Shown piece by piece: positions 53,824 to 64,000 of a stretch of 64,000 nucleotides of DNA; the first letter of the stretch is position 1; every line of letters starts with the position of its first letter. Position numbers and translations under genes: made by a program. Location: contig CAZKZP010000007.1 in NCBI GenBank assembly GCA_964557295.1, forward strand, positions 27,306-91,305, given 5' to 3'. The DNA comes from JBFMHP01 sp964557295. GTDB taxonomy: Bacteria > Pseudomonadota > Gammaproteobacteria > RBG-16-57-12. The notes beneath the pieces were generated by a model, which searched no databases, was not told the origin of the DNA, and saw only the letters and a program-made list of their open reading frames with translations.

Positions 53824-54063
53824 ATGAGTAAAGGGCAGTCATTACAAGACCCTTTTTTGAACACGCTTCGTAAAGAAAAGGTGCCTGTATCCATCTATCT
53901 GGTCAACGGAATCAAGCTTCAGGGCCAGATCGATTCGTTTGATCAATTCGTGGTCGTGCTCAAGAACAGCGTGAACCAGATGATCTACAAACATGCCATC
54001 TCGACCGTTGTGCCTGCTCGGAATGTCAAGATGACAGGACAGGCTGGCGGACCCGAGGAGTAA
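53824..54063 (+). CDS. hfq: RNA chaperone Hfq
   Basis: A 79-residue Sm-like protein: MSKGQSLQDPFLNTLRKEKV, VSIYLVNGIKLQGQIDSFDQ (Sm1), then VNQMIYKHAISTVVPARNV (Sm2 with YKH). It forms hexamers that pair small RNAs with mRNAs. The C-terminal tail is very short compared with E. coli (102). The 141-base upstream gap contains TATAAT 26 bases before the ATG region and GATAGGAGG as ribosome-binding site. Confidence 0.97.
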   Translation: MSKGQSLQDPFLNTLRKEKVPVSIYLVNGIKLQGQIDSFDQFVVVLKNSVNQMIYKHAISTVVPARNVKMTGQAGGPEE

Positions 54064-54105
54064 ATCTCTTTATCTTCTGTTTGATCACACACGCGGAGAT
54101 CGCTC

Positions 54106-55431
54106 GTGTTTGAACGCCCGAAGGGGGGCGAACGCGCCGTTCTCGTGCATCTGGACATCCCCCGAGTACAGGGCAAGGAAGATCTGGAAGAATTCCGCGA
54201 GTTGGTCATCTCAGCTGGCGCTGAGCCGGTGGCGATCGTCACCGGCAGTCGCACCCGTCCTGACGCAAAATTTTTTATCGGTAGCGGCAAGGCTGAAGAA
54301 GTCGCCGCGGCCGTTGTCGCTGAAAAGGCCGAAGTTGTCCTCTTTAATCATTCCTTGACGCCCGCCCAGGAGAGAAATCTCGAGCGCCTGTTGCAATGCC
54401 GCGTGCTGGATCGCGTCGGGCTGATTCTGGATATCTTCGCCCAACGCGCGCAGTCGCATGAGGGCCGATTGCAAGTCGAGCTGGCGCAGCTCAAGCACAT
54501 GTCGACGCGCTTGGTGCGCGGGTGGACGCACTTGGATCGCCAGAAGGGTGGCATCGGGATGCGCGGTCCAGGCGAGACGCAGCTGGAGACCGACCGCCGC
54601 CTGCTCGATGAACGGCTCAAGCAATTGGCCAAGCGCATCGAGAAGGTCCAGCGCCGGCGCGCCGAAAGCCGCAAGGCGCGCAAGAAGGCCGATCTGCCCC
54701 TGGTGTCGGTGGTGGGGTATACCAATGCCGGCAAATCCACCTTGTTCAATCATCTGACCGGTGCCGAGGTGTACGCGGCGGATCAGTTGTTTGCCACCCT
54801 GGACCCGACTCTGCGCCGGGTCGAATTACCCAATGGGGTAACCGTGATCCTGGCCGATACGGTCGGCTTCATCCGGCATCTCCCGCATGATCTGGTGGCC
54901 GCTTTCAAGTCGACGCTGGAGGAAACGCGCACCGCCCACCTGCTGCTGCACGTCATCGACGCCCATTCGACCGAACGCCACGAAATGGTCGAACAGGTCA
55001 ATGATGTGCTCAAACAGATTGAGGCGCATGAGGTGCCACAGATCCAGGTCTACAACAAGATTGATCTGCTCGACGGGGAATCGCCCCATGTCGACCGGGG
55101 CGAGGATGGTAAGATAAGCCGCGTTTGGATGTCAGCAAAGACCGGCGCCGGGGCCGAGTGGCTGTTACAGGCCATCGCAGAACATTTTCACGAGCCCAGG
55201 GTGTGCCAGCGCTTGCGCTTACCGCCGTCGGCCGGTCGCATCCGTGCTAGACTCTTCGCCCTGGGCGCGGTGGTGGAAGAACGGGCGGATGAGCGCGGCG
55301 ATCTGTACCTGCGTGTCGAGTTGGAGACGCGCGACTGGATGCAGCTGACTCATGACCCCGACTTCCACAATGACATGGTGTTGGCGGACGGCGATGGATT
55401 AAATGTTGCGGTGACGGACGAAGCTCCCTAA
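54106..55431 (+). CDS. hflX: Ribosome-rescue GTPase HflX
   Basis: A 441-residue protein starting at GTG. The N-terminal HflX domain has VAIVTGSRTRPDAKFFIGSG and LFNHSLTPAQERNLERLLQC, followed by the linker with GPGETQLETDRRLLDERLKQ. The GTPase domain has G1 VGYTNAGKSTLFNHLTG, G3 ADTVGFIRHLP and G4 YNKID. It splits stalled 70S ribosomes. It lies in the hfq-hflX-hflK-hflC cluster. Confidence 0.96.
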   Translation: MFERPKGGERAVLVHLDIPRVQGKEDLEEFRELVISAGAEPVAIVTGSRTRPDAKFFIGSGKAEEVAAAVVAEKAEVVLFNHSLTPAQERNLERLLQCRVLDRVGLILDIFAQRAQSHEGRLQVELAQLKHMSTRLVRGWTHLDRQKGGIGMRGPGETQLETDRRLLDERLKQLAKRIEKVQRRRAESRKARKKADLPLVSVVGYTNAGKSTLFNHLTGAEVYAADQLFATLDPTLRRVELPNGVTVILADTVGFIRHLPHDLVAAFKSTLEETRTAHLLLHVIDAHSTERHEMVEQVNDVLKQIEAHEVPQIQVYNKIDLLDGESPHVDRGEDGKISRVWMSAKTGAGAEWLLQAIAEHFHEPRVCQRLRLPPSAGRIRARLFALGAVVEERADERGDLYLRVELETRDWMQLTHDPDFHNDMVLADGDGLNVAVTDEAP

Positions 55432-55498
55432 AATTCAAATCTATCCATGAACGTGTACTACAAACAAATTCTCACAACATACACAAACGGAGCTATCA

Positions 55499-56680
55499 AT
55501 GGCCTGGAATGAACCGGGTGGCGGTAAACAAGACCCATGGGGAAGTCGAGGAAGCAATCAGGGTCCCCCTGATCTGGATGAGATCATCCGCAAGATGCAG
55601 AACAAACTGGGCGGCATTTTTGGCGGTGGCGGTCGTCGCACCGGCGAAGGTGGAACCTCGGGCGGCATCGCCGGGTTGATCATCCTGGTGCTGATTGGAT
55701 GGGTCATCTATGACTCGACCTACATCATCCAGCCTGCCGAGCGCGGTGTGGTGATGATCTTCGGTGAGTACACCAAGACCCTCCAGTCCGGTTTGAGCTT
55801 CGTGCCGCCGCGCCCGATCGGCAAGATGGTGCGCGTGGATGTGGATCAGATTCGCAACATCGAGATCGGTTACCGGACCGATACGCGCGGCCAAAGCGAA
55901 TCGCAAGCACGCGAAGCGTTGATGCTGACGCAGGACGAGAATATCGTCGATATCAAATTGGCGGTGCAATTCAAGGTGAAGAGCGCCAGTGACTATCTGT
56001 TCAATCTGCAGAATCCCGACGATACCCTGCGCGAGGTGACCGAGAGCGCACTGCGCGAGGTCGTGGGCAAGAGCAAGATGGACTTCGTGCTGACCGAAGG
56101 GCGCGGTGAAGTCGCCGAACGTGTGCAGGAGCTGTTGCAGGGTGTTATGGATTACTACAAATCGGGGCTCATCGTGACCAGCGTCAATCTCCAGGATGCG
56201 CAGCCCCCCGAGCAGGTCCAGCACGCCTTCGCCGATGCGGTGAAGGCGCGCGAGGATGAGCAGCGTTTCAAGAACGAAGCCGAGACCTATGCCAACGACA
56301 TCATTCCAAAGGCCCGTGGTGCCGCTGCGCGCCAGCTTGAGGAAGCCAATGCATACAAGTCGCAGGTAATCGCCGAGGCCGAGGGTTCCGCCAGCCGCTT
56401 CAATCAGATCCTGAAGGAATATCGCCGCGCGCCGGAAGTCACGCGCAAACGTATGTATCTGGACACCGTGCAGCATGTACTCGCCAATTCCAGCAAGGTC
56501 ATGGTCACGGTCGAAGGCGGCAACAATATGATCTATCTCCCGCTCGATCGCCTCTTGGGAAGAGAGTCAGCGACGACTGTGGCACCGCCGCAACTGACCG
56601 CGCCGCCTGTCCAGGAAGAGTCGCAACCCAAAGTGGATGTGCGCAGTCGTGATGCCTTACGTAGCCGAGGAGAACGCTAA
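55499..56680 (+). CDS. hflK: FtsH-protease modulator HflK
   Basis: A 393-residue SPFH-domain membrane protein: a Gly-rich N-terminus (NEPGGGKQDPWGSRGSNQGP), one span (IAGLIILVLIGWVIYDSTYI, about 57-76), the SPFH/band-7 domain (IIQPAERGVVMIFGEYTKTL) and a C-terminal coiled coil. With HflC it forms a cage around FtsH. Its stop overlaps the hflC start (TAATG). Confidence 0.95.
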   Translation: MAWNEPGGGKQDPWGSRGSNQGPPDLDEIIRKMQNKLGGIFGGGGRRTGEGGTSGGIAGLIILVLIGWVIYDSTYIIQPAERGVVMIFGEYTKTLQSGLSFVPPRPIGKMVRVDVDQIRNIEIGYRTDTRGQSESQAREALMLTQDENIVDIKLAVQFKVKSASDYLFNLQNPDDTLREVTESALREVVGKSKMDFVLTEGRGEVAERVQELLQGVMDYYKSGLIVTSVNLQDAQPPEQVQHAFADAVKAREDEQRFKNEAETYANDIIPKARGAAARQLEEANAYKSQVIAEAEGSASRFNQILKEYRRAPEVTRKRMYLDTVQHVLANSSKVMVTVEGGNNMIYLPLDRLLGRESATTVAPPQLTAPPVQEESQPKVDVRSRDALRSRGER

Positions 56681-57555
56681 TGGGCCAGAATAAAGGCATG
56701 GTTATTCTCGTCGGGCTGGGCGCGTTGGCGCTCCTGCTCTCGTCGATGATGTATACCGTGGAACAGCAGCAAAGCGCCATCTTGTTCCAGTTGGGCGAGA
56801 TCAAACGCGATGACCTGCAACCGGGGTTGCATTGGAAGTTGCCGCTCATCAATAACGTGCGCAAATTCGATGCGCGCATCCAGACCATGGATGCCCAGCC
56901 CGAGCGCTTTTTGACCAGCGAGAAGAAGAACGTCATCGTCGACGCCTTCGTCAAATGGCGTATTTCCGATGTCTCGCGGTTTTATACCGCCACCGGCGGC
57001 GGTGATGTGAACAGCGCCAATCTGCGCTTGTCGCAGATCGTCAAGGACAGCCTGCGCGATGAGTTTGGTAAACGTACCATTCAGGAGGTGATCTCCGGTG
57101 AGCGTAATCAAATCATGGAGGTGTTGACCCTCAAGGCCAACAAGCAATCCGAGGAATTGGGGCTGCAAGTGGTGCAGGTGCGCATCATGCGTATCGACCT
57201 CCCCCCCGAGGTCAGCACCTCGGTCTTCCAGCGCATGGAGGCTGAACGCCAACGTGTCGCCAAAGACCTGCGCTCCAAAGGTATGGAAGCGGCCGAGCGC
57301 ATTCGTGCCGAGGCCGACCGTGATCGCACGGTGATACTGGCCGAGGCATTCCGTGATGCGGAACAGATGCGTGGGGAGGGGGATGCCAAGGCCTCTGAGA
57401 TCTATGCCAAGGCCTATAACAATGATCGGGAGTTCTACGCCCTTTATCGCAGCCTCGAGGCCTATCGAGCCACCTTCCAAGGCAAGGAGGATATCTTGGT
57501 ACTGGATCCTAAGTCCGAGTTCTTCAAATATCTTGAAAGCTCTGCCGGTCGATAA
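56680..57555 (+). CDS. hflC: FtsH-protease modulator HflC
   Basis: A 291-residue SPFH protein with an N-terminal signal anchor (MVILVGLGALALLLSSMMYT), then VEQQQSAILFQLGEIKRDDL and QPGLHWKLPLINNVRKFDAR. A long helical region follows (AERIRAEADRDRTVILAEAF), and it ends FKYLESSAG as HflC does. It is the partner of HflK. Confidence 0.95.
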   Translation: MGQNKGMVILVGLGALALLLSSMMYTVEQQQSAILFQLGEIKRDDLQPGLHWKLPLINNVRKFDARIQTMDAQPERFLTSEKKNVIVDAFVKWRISDVSRFYTATGGGDVNSANLRLSQIVKDSLRDEFGKRTIQEVISGERNQIMEVLTLKANKQSEELGLQVVQVRIMRIDLPPEVSTSVFQRMEAERQRVAKDLRSKGMEAAERIRAEADRDRTVILAEAFRDAEQMRGEGDAKASEIYAKAYNNDREFYALYRSLEAYRATFQGKEDILVLDPKSEFFKYLESSAGR

Positions 57556-57571
57556 TCGGCATGATTCCTGC

Positions 57572-57618
57572 AAAACCGCCGCGCGTCATCCCGCTCGAGG
57601 GGATGGCCGCGGCGGTCT
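57572..57618 (+). terminator. Long GC-rich hairpin after hflC
   Basis: accgccgcgcg-tcatcc and ggatgg-ccgcggcggt form a stem of about 16 base pairs with a small loop (cgctcgagg), followed by cttgcg and no T-run. It could attenuate or stabilise the hflKC message before the DUF2065 gene. Confidence 0.45.
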
Positions 57619-57649
57619 TGCGTATGGGGCGCGCAATGTGGAGCGAAAT

Positions 57650-57835
57650 ATGTGGAATGATTTATTGGCGGCCTGTGCCTTGATGTTGGTGCTGGAAGGG
57701 ATGCTCCCGTTTCTGCGTCCCGAGGCGATGCGCAAGGTCTGGATTCAAATGGCCAGTCTGGACAATCGCGCGCTGCGCATTGCCGGATTGCTCAGCATGC
57801 TGGGCGGCGTGGTGATGCTGTATTTGGTCCGGTAG
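57650..57835 (+). CDS. DUF2065 family small membrane protein
   Basis: A 61-residue protein: MWNDLLAACALMLVLEGMLP then FLRPEAMRKVWIQMASLDNR and a second span LRIAGLLSMLGGVVMLYLV. Two membrane segments are joined by a basic loop. DUF2065 (YjeT-like) genes follow hflC in many gammaproteobacteria; the role is unknown. Confidence 0.85.
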   Translation: MWNDLLAACALMLVLEGMLPFLRPEAMRKVWIQMASLDNRALRIAGLLSMLGGVVMLYLVR

Positions 57836-57900
57836 ACCTATCGGCGGTCGCGTGTGACGGGTTATCATATCCGGCTTGGAAAAAAGGCTTTCATTGAACA

Positions 57901-59100
57901 ATGGCTGAAGATTTCATGAATAATCGCTGGCTGCTGCCGGAAGGCGTCGAGGAGCTGTTTCCTCAACAAGCGGAATATCTGGAACAGCTGCGCCGCCGGC
58001 TGCTCGATCTGTTTCACAGTTATGGTTATGAACTGGTGATGCCGCCGCTGATCGAATTCATGGATTCGCTCAGTGTCGGGACCGGCAACGATCTCGATCT
58101 GCAAACCTTCAAAATCATCGATCAACTGACCGGACGCCTGATGGGGGTCCGCGCCGACATGACCCCCCAGGTCGCCCGCATCGACGCCCATCAACTGCGG
58201 CGTGAAACGCCCACCCGGCTCTGTTACATGGGCACGGTGCTGCACACGCGCGCCGAGAGCCAGGGTGGCTCGCGCACGCCACTGCAAGTCGGGGCCGAGC
58301 TCTACGGGCACGCGGGCATCGAAAGCGATGTCGAGGTGCTGGACCTGATGCTCGAGATGATGCGCCAGCTCGGCATCCGCGACATCGGCGTGGATCTCGG
58401 GCATGTGGGCATATTCCGCGGGCTGTCGCGCCAGGCCGGTCTTTCTGCCGCGCAGGAGCAGGTGTTGTTCGAGGCCCTGCAGCGCAAGGCCAAGCCGGAA
58501 ATCGCTGCTTTTCTGGCGTCATTGAACATTGCCGGCCCGGTCACCGATATGCTGATCAAGCTGGCGGACCTCAACGGCGGCGCCGAGGTGCTGGCGCAGG
58601 CGCGCGCGGAGCTCGCGGCGGCTGATATCCCGGTGCATCAGGCCATCGATGCCTTGGGACAAATCGCCGAACTCGCCCGGCGGCGCAACAGTGACCTGGA
58701 TATCCACTTTGATCTGGCGGAATTGCGCGGATATCACTATCATACCGGCGTCGTTTTTGCCGCCTATGTCCCGGGTTGCAGCCAGGCGGTGGCCAAGGGC
58801 GGCCGCTACGATTCCATCGGGGCGGCATTCGGGCGGGCGCGGCCGGCGACGGGGTTCAGCGCCGACCTGCGCGAGTTGATCAAGTGGATCGATGCCAAGC
58901 CCGCCGCGGTCAAGGCGATCTATGCCCCGGTCAGCCAAGATCCCGCCCTGTGGACTAAGATTCAACGACTGCGCGCCTCGGGCGAGCGTGTCATCGAGGC
59001 CTTGCCCGGGCAGCAAGGCGGTGCGAACGAGATGGGTTGCGAGCGGCAATTGGTATACCAAGCCGGTCAGTGGAACGTCGTGAAGATAGAGACCAGATAA
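57901..59100 (+). CDS. hisZ: ATP phosphoribosyltransferase regulatory subunit
   Basis: A 399-residue class II aminoacyl-tRNA-synthetase-like protein related to HisS but without the anticodon domain: WLLPEGVEELFPQQAEYLEQ, VMPPLIEFMDSLSVGTGNDL, then GRLMGVRADMTPQVARIDAH and LRGYHYHTGVVFAAYVPG. It supports the short form of HisG, so this organism should have hisG(S) elsewhere. It is adjacent to purA, a frequent pairing. Confidence 0.93.
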   Translation: MAEDFMNNRWLLPEGVEELFPQQAEYLEQLRRRLLDLFHSYGYELVMPPLIEFMDSLSVGTGNDLDLQTFKIIDQLTGRLMGVRADMTPQVARIDAHQLRRETPTRLCYMGTVLHTRAESQGGSRTPLQVGAELYGHAGIESDVEVLDLMLEMMRQLGIRDIGVDLGHVGIFRGLSRQAGLSAAQEQVLFEALQRKAKPEIAAFLASLNIAGPVTDMLIKLADLNGGAEVLAQARAELAAADIPVHQAIDALGQIAELARRRNSDLDIHFDLAELRGYHYHTGVVFAAYVPGCSQAVAKGGRYDSIGAAFGRARPATGFSADLRELIKWIDAKPAAVKAIYAPVSQDPALWTKIQRLRASGERVIEALPGQQGGANEMGCERQLVYQAGQWNVVKIETR

Positions 59101-60396
<1,296 letters not shown>

Positions 60397-60437
60397 CCAG
60401 GCGCGAAATCGTTTAAGAGCAAAGAGCAGGTGTAGTC

Positions 60438-61139
60438 ATGGGTGCACAGTGGAAAACAAAGGGTAAAGAAGCCGCGGCCAATGCCAAGGCCAGGGTGTTT
60501 ACCAAGTTGGCCAAGGAAATCATGGTCGCGGCGCGCGCCGGCGCCGACCCCGACATGAACCCCCGCTTGCGCCTGGCCATCGAGCAGGCAAAAAAGGCCT
60601 CCATGCCCAAGGATACCCTCGAGCGCGCCATCAAGAAGGGCGCGGGTCTGCTCGATACCGGCGTGAATTTTGAAAAAGTCGTCTATGAAGGCTTCGCGCC
60701 GCATCGCGTGCCCGTGATCGTCGAGTGTCTCACCGACAACCCCAACCGCACCATCTCCAGCATGCGCGTGTTGTTCCGCAAGGGACAACTCGGTTCCTCC
60801 GGCTCGGTCTCCTGGGATTTCGACTACCTCGGCATGATCGAGGCGACCCCGGATAATGTGGGTGCCGATCCCGAAGTGGCCGCCATCGAGGCCGGCGCAC
60901 GCGATCTCGAACCCGCCGAAGAGGGGGCTACGTTGTTCCTCACCGATCCCACCGACATGGATGCCGTATCCCGCGCACTTCCCGCGCACGGCTTCAGCGT
61001 CCAGTCCGCGCAACTCGGCTACCGGCCCAAGAATCTCGTCACGCTTGGCGAGACGGAGCGCGCCGAGGTCGAGGCCTTCCTCGAAGCCATCGACGCGGAT
61101 GACGACGTGCAGAACGTCTACGCCGCGCTCGCAGGCTGA
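60438..61139 (+). CDS. YebC/PmpR-family protein (YeeN-like paralog)
   Basis: A 233-residue protein starting MGAQWKTKGKEAAANAKARV, with IMVAARAGADPDMNPRLRLA, NFEKVVYEGFAPHRVPVIVE and SSGSVSWDFDYLGMIE. The N-terminus (GAQWKTKGK rather than AGHSKWANIKHRK) is that of the YeeN branch, not YebC. The family includes transcription regulators and, more recently, factors acting on ribosomes stalled at proline stretches. The usual ruvC-linked yebC would lie elsewhere. Confidence 0.85.
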   Translation: MGAQWKTKGKEAAANAKARVFTKLAKEIMVAARAGADPDMNPRLRLAIEQAKKASMPKDTLERAIKKGAGLLDTGVNFEKVVYEGFAPHRVPVIVECLTDNPNRTISSMRVLFRKGQLGSSGSVSWDFDYLGMIEATPDNVGADPEVAAIEAGARDLEPAEEGATLFLTDPTDMDAVSRALPAHGFSVQSAQLGYRPKNLVTLGETERAEVEAFLEAIDADDDVQNVYAALAG

Positions 61140-61246
61140 GTCCGCGACCAGCGGTAACACTCCCGCCCTCGTTTATCGATTTTGTCTTCAGCGCGCAGGC
61201 GTGCTGCGCTTCCCCCGGCATGTTGGCGCGATCCGCGGCATGCGCC

Positions 61247-61274
61247 TTGACATACATGCCGCGTGGTCTAGGCT
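61247..61274 (+). promoter_or_regulatory. Candidate promoter of the DUF1540 gene
   Basis: TTGACA (consensus), 16 bases, TAGGCT, about 55 bases before the ATG. Confidence 0.45.
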
Positions 61275-61329
61275 TTAAATCCCTCGATGCATTACCCCGC
61301 ACAATCTCCTGATTTAAGGAGGATTTTGT

Positions 61330-61626
61330 ATGAAGATGACCATCGAAATGCCCGTGGTATCGGAATGCGCAGTCAGGGAATGCGCCTACAATGTCAATGA
61401 CGGCTGTCATGCCCGCGCCATCACCATCGGTGACGGAGTGCACCCTGGATGCGACACCTTTCTGGGCGCCTCCTCGCACACGCGAAACAGCCAACAGACC
61501 GCCGGTGTCGGCGCGTGCAAGGTCAGTGGCTGCCGTCACAATGATGACTATGAATGCGGCTGTGACAGCATCCATGTGGGCTATGAAAAACGAAATGCCT
61601 GTTGCATGAGCTTCGAGGCCCGTTAG
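61330..61626 (+). CDS. DUF1540 Cys-rich protein
   Basis: A 98-residue protein with eleven Cys in two similar blocks (SECAVRECAYNVNDGCHARA ... GCDTF, and GACKVSGCRHNDDYECGCDS ... ACCMSF). These match DUF1540, a small presumed metal-binding module found in one or two copies. TAAGGAGG lies at the ideal distance before the ATG, suggesting high translation. No signal peptide is present; its function is unknown. Confidence 0.8.
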   Translation: MKMTIEMPVVSECAVRECAYNVNDGCHARAITIGDGVHPGCDTFLGASSHTRNSQQTAGVGACKVSGCRHNDDYECGCDSIHVGYEKRNACCMSFEAR

Positions 61627-61639
61627 TAGTCTGCGAAAA

Positions 61640-61743
61640 ACTCCCTCACCTACAGGGAGAGGGTTGGGTGAGGGGATAAATGAGCTGCAAGTGTTTGCTT
61701 ATGCCCCCTCATCCTAGCCATCTCTCAGAGGGAGATAGGGAGT
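61640..61743. repeat. Dispersed CCCTCTCCC-type repeat, copy 2
   Basis: ctccctcacctacagggag...ctctcagagggagatagggag with the core gtgaggggataaatgagctg then caagtgtttgcttatgcccc, shared with 40122-40241. It has inverted ends, no ORF, and the form of a small non-autonomous element. Confidence 0.65.
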
Positions 61744-61979
61744 TGAGGGCGTTTTTCAGTACACTGTTAGCGCGGGGCGCAGTGCGCCGGAGGTGGCCGC
61801 ACAGGTTTTGTTCGGCACACGGCGCTTCGCACATCGTGCCCTGAATTTTGATCTCGGCGGTTCCGCCAAGATTTCCCGGTATATCGATCAACCCTCCAGC
61901 TCTGCACCAAGTGGGCTGAGCGGCCTGCCTTTGTAGTTCAGTGATGGCCCGGCTTGGGGTATGATGCGGCTTTTCTCTC
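61744..61979. other. Intergenic stretch before mtnA, no gene seen
   Basis: Together with the repeat this makes 353 bases without a supported gene. A minus-strand ORF (61709-62008) runs out of mtnA and ends inside the repeat; it has no ribosome-binding site or family match, so I reject it. ggcttggggtatgatgcgg (61950-61968) could hold a weak -10 (TATGAT) for mtnA. Confidence 0.5.
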
Positions 61980-63056
61980 ATGCATGCGGTGGTGGCGATG
62001 ACGGGCAAGAATCAATTTGATCAGGTGCGGGCGATCGAGTGGCTGGAGCAGGGGGTGTTGCGCCTGCTGGATCAGCGCATCTTGCCGCTGGAGACGGCCT
62101 ACCTGGACTATCGTGATGCCACGGCGGTGGCGCGGGCGATCACCGACATGGTGGTGCGCGGGGCGCCGGCCATCGGCATCAGCGCGGCCTACGGCATCGT
62201 GCTGGCGGCGCGGGCGCGGTTTGCGCAGGATGGCGCGGGCTGGCGCACGTCGATCGAGCAGGACCTGAAAACGCTGGCCGAATCGCGGCCGACGGCGGTG
62301 AACCTGTTCTGGGCCATCGAGCGCATGCGCCGGGCGATTGCCGCGCTGCCGCCGGGCGATCCGTATGAAGCCCTGCTGGCCGAGGCCAAGGCGATACATC
62401 GCGAGGACATTGCGGCCAATCAGCGCATGGGCGCGCTGGGCGCGGCGCTGATCGAACAATCATGTGCGGTGCAGACCCACTGCAATGCCGGCGCCCTGGC
62501 GACCGGCGGTTACGGCACCGCGCTCGGCGTGATCCGCGCGGCGTTTGCGGCGGGCAAGATCACCCGCGTCTACGCCGATGAAACCCGACCCTGGTTGCAG
62601 GGCGCGCGTTTGACCGCCTGGGAGATGGTGCAAGAGGGCATCCCGGTCACGGTCCTCGCAGATGGCGCGGGCGCGCATCTGATGAAACAGGGCGAGATCG
62701 GCTGGCTGATCGTCGGCTCGGACCGCATCGCCGCCAACGGTGATGTCGCCAACAAGATCGGCACCTATCAGGCGGCGATCGCGGCGAAATATCATGGCGT
62801 GAAGGTGATGGTGGTCGCGCCCACCTCCACAGTCGACATGTCGATTGCCAGCGGGGCGGAGATCCCAATCGAGACCCGTCCCGCCGCCGAGGTGTTGGGC
62901 CTGGCCGGTAAGCGGGTGGCGGCGGAGGGCGCGGTGGCCTGGAATCCGTCGTTCGATGTGACCCCCGCCGCGCTGGTCGATGCCCTCGTCACCGAGAAGG
63001 GGGTGGTGCTCAACCCGACGCCGGACAAGATGCGGGCGTTGATGGGAAGCAAATAA
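61980..63056 (+). CDS. mtnA: Methylthioribose-1-phosphate isomerase
   Basis: A 358-residue protein of the eIF2B-like family that isomerises 5-methylthioribose-1-phosphate in methionine salvage. Signatures are TDMVVRGAPAIGISAAYGIV, QTHCNAGALATGGYGTALGV (catalytic Cys), VYADETRPWLQGARLTAWEM and LIVGSDRIAANGDVANKIGT (catalytic Asp). The start may instead be ATG 61998 (MTGKNQFDQ). The remaining mtn genes are not in the window. Confidence 0.93.
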   Translation: MHAVVAMTGKNQFDQVRAIEWLEQGVLRLLDQRILPLETAYLDYRDATAVARAITDMVVRGAPAIGISAAYGIVLAARARFAQDGAGWRTSIEQDLKTLAESRPTAVNLFWAIERMRRAIAALPPGDPYEALLAEAKAIHREDIAANQRMGALGAALIEQSCAVQTHCNAGALATGGYGTALGVIRAAFAAGKITRVYADETRPWLQGARLTAWEMVQEGIPVTVLADGAGAHLMKQGEIGWLIVGSDRIAANGDVANKIGTYQAAIAAKYHGVKVMVVAPTSTVDMSIASGAEIPIETRPAAEVLGLAGKRVAAEGAVAWNPSFDVTPAALVDALVTEKGVVLNPTPDKMRALMGSK

Positions 63057-63060
63057 TCTG

Positions 63061-63145
63061 GGTTGGGTGGAGCGCAGCGCAACCCAACAAATCCATCGCT
63101 GCACAAGAGTGATGGGTTTCGCTGCGCTGCACCCATCCTACGTTT
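63061..63145. repeat. Palindromic repeat after mtnA
   Basis: gggttgggtggagcgcagcg...caacccaac and gatgggtttcgctgcgctgcacccatcc are related inverted arms (GGGT...AGCGCAGCG / CGCTGCGCT...ACCC). It is similar in style to the GGGTGGGTT element between leuD and leuB, but not the same sequence. Confidence 0.55.
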
Positions 63146-63169
63146 GATTCTCAAAGCTCACCCCTTTCC

Positions 63170-63204
63170 AACGCCCCTGAATTCGATTCTGGGGCGTTTT
63201 TTTT
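63170..63204 (+). terminator. Rho-independent terminator before gyrA
   Basis: aacgcccc, a 13-base loop, ggggcgtt, then TTTTTT: an ideal intrinsic terminator ending mtnA transcription. Confidence 0.9.
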
Positions 63205-63281
63205 GGGGTGCAGTGGGGGTGCTCGGTATGTTAGTATGGACGACTTCAATCCGATCGAAACAGCCGCAGTAAAATCAAAAT

Positions 63282-64000
<719 letters not shown>

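Noticed and set aside
61709..62008. 99-codon minus-strand ORF before mtnA
   Set aside because: It starts inside mtnA and ends inside a dispersed repeat; no ribosome-binding site or recognisable domain.

Overview
The window is a 64 kb piece of a draft genome or metagenome-assembled scaffold from a GC-rich gammaproteobacterium. It carries one 100-N gap and three 10-N placeholders. The gene neighbourhoods (leuCDB-asd-usg-fimV-truA-trpFBA-accD-folC-dedD-cvpA-purF; ilvBNC-pssA-leuA; rimI-miaA-hfq-hflXKC-hisZ-purA) are those of Chromatiales/Ectothiorhodospirales-like or related gammaproteobacteria. I cannot name the species from sequence alone.

Region 1 (1-4,600, minus strand) is the only clearly accessory part. 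It is a compact, partly ruined defence island: an Mrr-type endonuclease cut by the window edge, a DUF1016/PDDEXK nuclease, two diverged 3' ends of hsdS, and a scrambled hsdR scrap. Between the two hsdS ends lies an apparently intact three-gene toxin-antitoxin-chaperone operon of MqsR, MqsA and SecB-like types. Next come a J-domain protein, a tRNA-Ser with imperfect repeats on its 3' side (one contains a partial copy of the tRNA end), and motAB behind a good sigma-28 (FliA) promoter.

Region 2 (8.8-35 kb) is core metabolism read on the plus strand: aroC, an MFS transporter, an exported heme-motif/PKD protein, a LysR regulator divergent from leuC-entericidin-leuD-leuB-asd-usg, then fimV, an EcfT-like protein, truA, trpF, trpB (interrupted by a short inverted copy of its own downstream sequence), trpA, accD, folC, dedD, cvpA and purF. 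It continues with a TraF_2-type outer-membrane protein behind a second FliA-like promoter, and metZ under a SAM-II riboswitch with its own terminator.

Region 3 (33.8-64 kb) holds glycerate 2-kinase, sucCD, nadE, glnB, a nitroreductase, bamD divergent from rluD-pgeF, a ZIP transporter, gcvR-like, def, DUF3579, ilvBNC, pssA, leuA behind a leucine-rich leader peptide, a type-4 uracil-DNA glycosylase, rimI, miaA, hfq, hflX, hflKC, a DUF2065 protein, hisZ, purA, a YebC paralog, a DUF1540 protein, mtnA and the start of gyrA.

Taken together, the core genes build branched-chain amino acids, tryptophan, methionine, purines, NAD and phospholipid. Visible control signals include a leader peptide for leuA, a possible one for ilvB, the SAM-II switch on metZ, and the LysR gene beside leuC. 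The most interesting points are the MqsRA-SecB-like operon with its long antitoxin tail, the hsdR/hsdS wreckage around it, the inverted-copy lesion in trpB, the SAM-II switch, and the FliA-like promoter before the TraF_2 gene.
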